This document shows positions 53,525 to 57,107 of a DNA stretch of 57,107 bases, one piece after another. The DNA is from a virus. How positions within the stretch are numbered: the stretch's first letter is position 1; every line of letters begins with the position of its first letter. The notes under the pieces were generated by a model, which worked only from the letters and a program-made list of their open reading frames with translations, did not search any database and had not been told where the DNA came from. Location of the stretch: positions 1 to 57,107 of the IMG/VR virus record IMGVR_UViG_3300032046_000031; one strand, 5' to 3'. The translations under genes and the position numbers were made by a program.

Positions 53525-55881
53525 CTTTTTCCACAACCTGCCTCCTTTACTGGGATCTTAAACCTCTCTCCCTTCCATATCAATTCTTTGTCAAAAGCTA
53601 ATTTTACCAAAGGTTCAATCTCTTTAAGTGATTCTTCTTTTACCTCTATGATCATTGAATCAAATCCTTCCTGAATAATCTCACATCCTTTAGGAAGAAG
53701 GTATTCTAATTTGATAATTGCCAAATGATTGTATGTTGCAATTGTCCTTTGGGGAAGATGTGCAAATGCTTTCTTTGGTGTCTCAGTATCTTTCATCCCT
53801 CTATAAGATCGAAACAATCTCTTTCCTCCAAAAGGATCGATAAGGATTCGAGTTCTTTGCAGCTCCTCAACAATCTGTTGATGCCACATCTCCATCTCTG
53901 GGGCAAACATATCATATCTTCTAAGTAACTCTTCTGCCTCTTTGATTGACTTTTTGGTCATTACAGCAAGCATTGCTGGCTGCAATCCATTAGTCTTAGC
54001 ATGAGTTACTCTTTTACCTGTATAATATTCTCCTCCAGGTTTGTTATTATTATCAATCTCAGATTCTGATTTATTAAATATCCAACTTGCAACCATCTTG
54101 TGAACTTTTTCACCTTTTCTCAGCTTATCCAATAAAGCTGTACAGTTAGAGAGTACAGCCGCAACATAAATCTCAGCCTGCCATAAATCTAAAACGAGTA
54201 AAACCTTTCCTTCCCCTGCAAGAAACATCTCTCGAAGGTCTTCTGGGATATTTTGAAGATCAAGTCCTGTGTTATCATAAGTTTTGCTGGCTGAACTCCT
54301 ATCTGTATCTGTTCCACAGACATTATATCTACTTCTGATCCTCCCATCAGGATCTGCCTTTGGTAGTGTATATTCACCATCAGAATCTTTTGAAGCGAGA
54401 TAGGTTCCCATGCGTTTAACCTTACCCCTGATATCTAAGGCTAAATATAATTCTGGTCGAGGGTATCTTGCAATGAGTTTGTTCAGTGTCTCTTCATCTG
54501 CGGTTGGTTTTTTGGTCTTTCTATTGTGATAAACAGGAAGTTTTAAATCTTGATAAAGAAATTTGATCATTTGCTTGTTGGAGAGTGGATTTAGATCATA
54601 GCCAACATAGGATTTAAGTTGTGCTTTTAAGGTTTTAACCTCCCCTACTTCCCTTACCAATAACTCTACTCTCTTCTCATCATCTACAAGAATCCCTCTT
54701 TGCTGTACCCTCCACATCACCCTCATCTTTGGCATGTCAAACCCATAAAAGCGAGAGAGCATTCCCATCTCTTTTAACTCTTTCGTTAGGATTGGTTCAA
54801 GGATGAGAGGAATTTCTACATCCTTGCCATTATATTCCCAGAGTCGCTCACTTGATGTGGTGTACTTCCAACTTTTCTCTTCGTCTTTGGGATCATCCTT
54901 ATAGTAATTGACATCTGTATAGATCGAGGTCATAAAAGCAAGGGTGTGAGGGAGTTCAGGCTCTAACAGGTGGTAGGCAACCATGAGATCATACCATGGT
55001 GGAGATGGTTCTCCAATAAAAGGGAGAAGTTTGGTGAAATCGTAGTTTAGGTTTTGGCCGATCTTAAGTTGGTCACCTCTAAGAAGTTGTCGGAGGAGTT
55101 CCCAGATGTAGAACTCTTCTTGCTCTGACCAATAATTGTTGTATCCAAATTTGAAAGGGATGCAGATAGACCATCTCTCATCCACATCAGAGCCAACCGA
55201 ACCAACTCCAACACAAGCAATCTGTCCACTTCCAACCACCTCGATGTCGAGGGAGATCATATTACATCGTGATAGGATTTGGATCTTTTCCTCAACCTCT
55301 TGTAAAGTTGGTCTAATAATAGTATTGAACCTGACATCCTTCCTTCCTCCTTTCCCAACCCTTATCGCCTTCTTAATATCTTCCACGACTACCCCTCTCA
55401 TCTTCCAATTCTCAATCACAAACCTGGGATGAAAGGTTGGGACAACCAGTTTGCGTGGATCGAGAATGCAGGGATAGATGGAGCCTCTGTGTTTAGACAC
55501 TCCTGAGATCTCTCCCTTCTTACTTACCTCTCCCATCCCTGTCAGATACCACATCGCGACATCACCATAAGCAACGATGACTGGGCAATCAATCTCTTGA
55601 AGGGTACGAGAGAGGTTGGGGATAAACATCTCAACTGTTGCTCCCAGCTCAGACAATCTCTCCAACTTATTGAAAGGAGGTCTGATTGGGATAACATTAT
55701 CGAGAAAACAATTCTGTCTTAGTAAACCTGCTGAAGAGAGAATTCCATCTTGGATGTGACCTGAGGGACCAACAAATGGGATGCCTTGATTCGCCTCTTC
55801 CTCTCCAGGTGCTTCCCCAATAAGGATTAACTTAGGTCGCTGTGGCCCGCATCCTTTTACAACTCTTATATTGTCTATCAT
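53512..55881 (-). CDS. DNA polymerase, UDG-like / 3'-5' exonuclease / family A polymerase fusion, 789 aa
   Basis: Residues 1-185: uracil-DNA-glycosylase-like domain (ILIGEAPGEEEANQGIPF; TFHPRFVIEN). Residues 200-385: exonuclease, with all three motifs (MISLDIEV, GQNLNYDF, EYNGKDVEIPL). Residues 400-789: family A polymerase. Motif A is VLDLWQAEIYVAA, motif B is RVTHAKTNGLQPAML, motif C is GFDSMIIEV. Motif A and C Asp residues are kept but the surroundings differ from bacterial Pol I. Replicates phage DNA; the fused glycosylase-like part may detect uracil. No strong ribosome binding site. Confidence 0.88.
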   Translation of the reverse strand: MIDNIRVVKGCGPQRPKLILIGEAPGEEEANQGIPFVGPSGHIQDGILSSAGLLRQNCFLDNVIPIRPPFNKLERLSELGATVEMFIPNLSRTLQEIDCPVIVAYGDVAMWYLTGMGEVSKKGEISGVSKHRGSIYPCILDPRKLVVPTFHPRFVIENWKMRGVVVEDIKKAIRVGKGGRKDVRFNTIIRPTLQEVEEKIQILSRCNMISLDIEVVGSGQIACVGVGSVGSDVDERWSICIPFKFGYNNYWSEQEEFYIWELLRQLLRGDQLKIGQNLNYDFTKLLPFIGEPSPPWYDLMVAYHLLEPELPHTLAFMTSIYTDVNYYKDDPKDEEKSWKYTTSSERLWEYNGKDVEIPLILEPILTKELKEMGMLSRFYGFDMPKMRVMWRVQQRGILVDDEKRVELLVREVGEVKTLKAQLKSYVGYDLNPLSNKQMIKFLYQDLKLPVYHNRKTKKPTADEETLNKLIARYPRPELYLALDIRGKVKRMGTYLASKDSDGEYTLPKADPDGRIRSRYNVCGTDTDRSSASKTYDNTGLDLQNIPEDLREMFLAGEGKVLLVLDLWQAEIYVAAVLSNCTALLDKLRKGEKVHKMVASWIFNKSESEIDNNNKPGGEYYTGKRVTHAKTNGLQPAMLAVMTKKSIKEAEELLRRYDMFAPEMEMWHQQIVEELQRTRILIDPFGGKRLFRSYRGMKDTETPKKAFAHLPQRTIATYNHLAIIKLEYLLPKGCEIIQEGFDSMIIEVKEESLKEIEPLVKLAFDKELIWKGERFKIPVKEAGCGKRWKK

Positions 55882-55991
55882 AGTTTGCTTTGCACCTTAT
55901 ATGAAAGTAACTACCTGATACAGGAGTTGGGTGCTTTGATCGTAAGCGTTTAACGATTATTATTGTTATCTTTTTTATATTTCCTTGATCA

Positions 55992-56222
55992 TCAAGAGTT
56001 TCTTTTACTCGTAGATCTCTGTCTCTTTGACTTCTCGTGGTTTAGTTCCTTGTTTGTTGATTCTTTTATCAACTCTTTCTCTTTTCCCTCTTTGATGAAA
56101 TTCCTTACTGCACATCGTAGGATGTGGGAGATTTGCCCAAAGGGATAGTTTCCAACTAGTAAATATTTATCAAGTTCTTCTCTTTCACTTTTTGTAAGCT
56201 CAACTCTAAGAACGAGATTCAT
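55992..56222 (-). CDS. Small ribbon-helix-helix-like protein, 76 aa
   Basis: MNLVLRVELTKSEREELDKY starts with a short strand and two helices; the form is like CopG/Arc-type ribbon-helix-helix DNA-binding proteins, with a basic tail. Placed before the polymerase gene, it could regulate early genes. GGAGGAAAG precedes the ATG. Similarity is only by layout. The gap 55882-55991 shows no gene. Confidence 0.55.
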   Translation of the reverse strand: MNLVLRVELTKSEREELDKYLLVGNYPFGQISHILRCAVRNFIKEGKEKELIKESTNKELNHEKSKRQRSTSKRNS

Positions 56223-56270
56223 CTTTCCTCCTTTCCTCTCTCCCGTCTTGCAATTAGGATTGAAAGGTTA

Positions 56271-56444
56271 TTATATTATCTTTTTATCCCCTATTGTTTC
56301 TATCTTAAAACATTTTAATTCCATATGTTGTCCACAATGAGGACATCTTAAAAATAATTGAACAAATGGTTGAAGTTGGTTAGGTTGATCTGAAATATAT
56401 ATATTGGGTGAATGTTCGGTTGGAAGGATCGGTCTTGATTTCAT
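56271..56444 (-). CDS. Zinc-binding-like small protein, 57 aa
   Basis: Starts MKSRPILPTEHSPNIYISDQ and contains LRCPHCGQHMELKC, a probable zinc knuckle. It begins inside the end of the Lar-like gene and has a weak site, so translation would be coupled. The gap downstream to the ribbon-helix-helix gene is 48 bases. Function unknown. Confidence 0.55.
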   Translation of the reverse strand: MKSRPILPTEHSPNIYISDQPNQLQPFVQLFLRCPHCGQHMELKCFKIETIGDKKII

Positions 56445-57039
56445 CGAGTTTTTTCACTAATTTTATGATAAGATCATTCTGTATGGTTATGATTTCATTC
56501 AACCCTTTCACCCTCTCCTCAGTCTTATCAGCTCTCTCCTTCTCATTTTCTAATTTGAGAAGAGTTTGGAAATGCTGATTCTCTACCTTATTCGCTCGGT
56601 CTAATTCAAGATTATAAACTCTATTCAGTCTATCATTCTCAACCTTCAGCTCCTCAAATTCCTCATCCCGAATCGTCCTTAATTGATCTGCCAGTTTCAA
56701 TTCTGACTGAGTGGTTTCGAGCTGTTGATATAAGGCTTCAGCTATCCCATTTTTAATTTCTGGATTTTCTCTGATATGATCAGGAATAGAATATCCCAAG
56801 GCTCCCCGTAGTTGTTCAATATAAATTTGAGTCCCTTGGAGAGAAGAGAGAAGTATTTGATTATTCCAATGTTTCATTGCTTCATCTTCTGAAGAGAACC
56901 CCATATCAAAACGTGGAGGCATCGTAACACAATCCTTTGAACATGATACTTTCCACATGTTTTCCATTATAATCCAAAAGAATGCTTCGGCTCCACAAAA
57001 AGGACAAGGCTTTAATTTTTTCTCCTCAATCTCTTTCAT
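56380..57039 (-). CDS. Lar-type zinc-finger protein with long coiled coil, 219 aa
   Basis: KLKPCPFCGAEAFFWIIMEN, then WKVSCSKDCV and MKHWNNQ, is the N-terminal zinc-binding part of Lar-like restriction-alleviation proteins. The remaining 150 residues are a coiled coil (LKVENDRLNRVYNLELDRAN). Lar modulates type I restriction; whether this protein does is unknown. GGAGGGAAA before the ATG. It crosses the circle junction, so its first codons also appear at 1-59. Confidence 0.75.
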   Translation of the reverse strand: MKEIEEKKLKPCPFCGAEAFFWIIMENMWKVSCSKDCVTMPPRFDMGFSSEDEAMKHWNNQILLSSLQGTQIYIEQLRGALGYSIPDHIRENPEIKNGIAEALYQQLETTQSELKLADQLRTIRDEEFEELKVENDRLNRVYNLELDRANKVENQHFQTLLKLENEKERADKTEERVKGLNEIITIQNDLIIKLVKKLDEIKTDPSNRTFTQYIYFRST

Positions 57040-57107
57040 TTTCCCTCCAATGCTTTAATGGCGATGTTTTGCATCTCTGTCGCTTTATTGCTATTCACCA
57101 CACTTTC
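56981..57107. repeat. Terminal direct repeat, right copy
   Basis: Exact copy of bases 1-127. See the left copy. It holds the start of the Lar-like gene and, at 57036-57107, the C-terminal part of the 66-residue gene of position 56-256. Confidence 0.95.

Noticed and set aside
1-57107. Lysogeny module (integrase, CI/Cro repressor, excisionase)
   Set aside because: No tyrosine or serine recombinase and no clear repressor seen. The attC-like sites come without an IntI gene.
1-57107. CRISPR array
   Set aside because: No regularly spaced direct repeats. The dispersed 17-bp palindromes are many kilobases apart.

Overview
The window is a complete or near-complete genome of a tailed dsDNA phage with podovirus-like gene content, assembled as a circle. 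Bases 1-127 are repeated exactly at 56981-57107, so the unique length is 56980 bp. I see portal, small and large terminase, scaffold, capsid, tail, internal ejection and lysis genes. I see no ribosomal, integrase, repressor or RNA polymerase gene. Nearly all genes have strong GGAGG-type ribosome binding sites, and the promoters look sigma70-like (TTGACA, 16-18 bp, TATAAT-like). Signal peptides, a secreted transglycosylase and a pair of spanin-like genes suggest a Gram-negative host. The host cannot be named from the sequence.

Layout. One leftward (minus strand) early block starts near 16.05 kb, runs down to base 1, continues through the circle junction and ends at 50839. One rightward (plus strand) late block runs from 16.6 to 50.84 kb. 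The divergent centre (15.96-16.70 kb) holds promoters, one copy of a dispersed 17-bp palindrome and a pyrimidine/AT/purine inverted structure that could be an origin. The early block holds many very small, often zinc-ribbon, proteins. It also holds a recombination set (VRR-NUC nuclease, Cas4/RecB-like nuclease, Sak4-like ATPase, DUF669-like protein), a ParB-methyltransferase fusion, and, across the junction, a UDG-exonuclease-family A polymerase fusion and a DUF3987-like helicase. The late block runs terminase, portal (with intein), scaffold, capsid (with two group I introns), small structural genes, two glycosyltransferases, a DUF1566-like protein, lysis genes, connector and tail proteins, tail fibres, GNAT, internal virion proteins, then three enzyme genes (two guanidine-modifying enzymes flanking a phosphatidylserine-decarboxylase-like protein).

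Most notable. (1) At 1.69-2.53 kb four sites with the architecture of integron attC sites separate tiny same-strand genes. Stop codons lie in the 5' core sites and ribosome binding sites follow the 3' core sites, so this is an integron cassette array without an integrase, inside a phage. (2) A 17-bp palindrome AGGTC(N7)GACCT with a conserved flank occurs six times around the genome at gene boundaries. (3) A translationally coupled three-enzyme operon (amidinotransferase-like, PSD-like, agmatine-deiminase-like) sits among internal virion genes. (4) The capsid and portal genes carry two introns and one intein, all with LAGLIDADG endonucleases. (5) An H-type RNA pseudoknot lies just after the capsid gene. 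(6) A LamG-like reading frame splits a fibronectin III domain in the tail fibre region.
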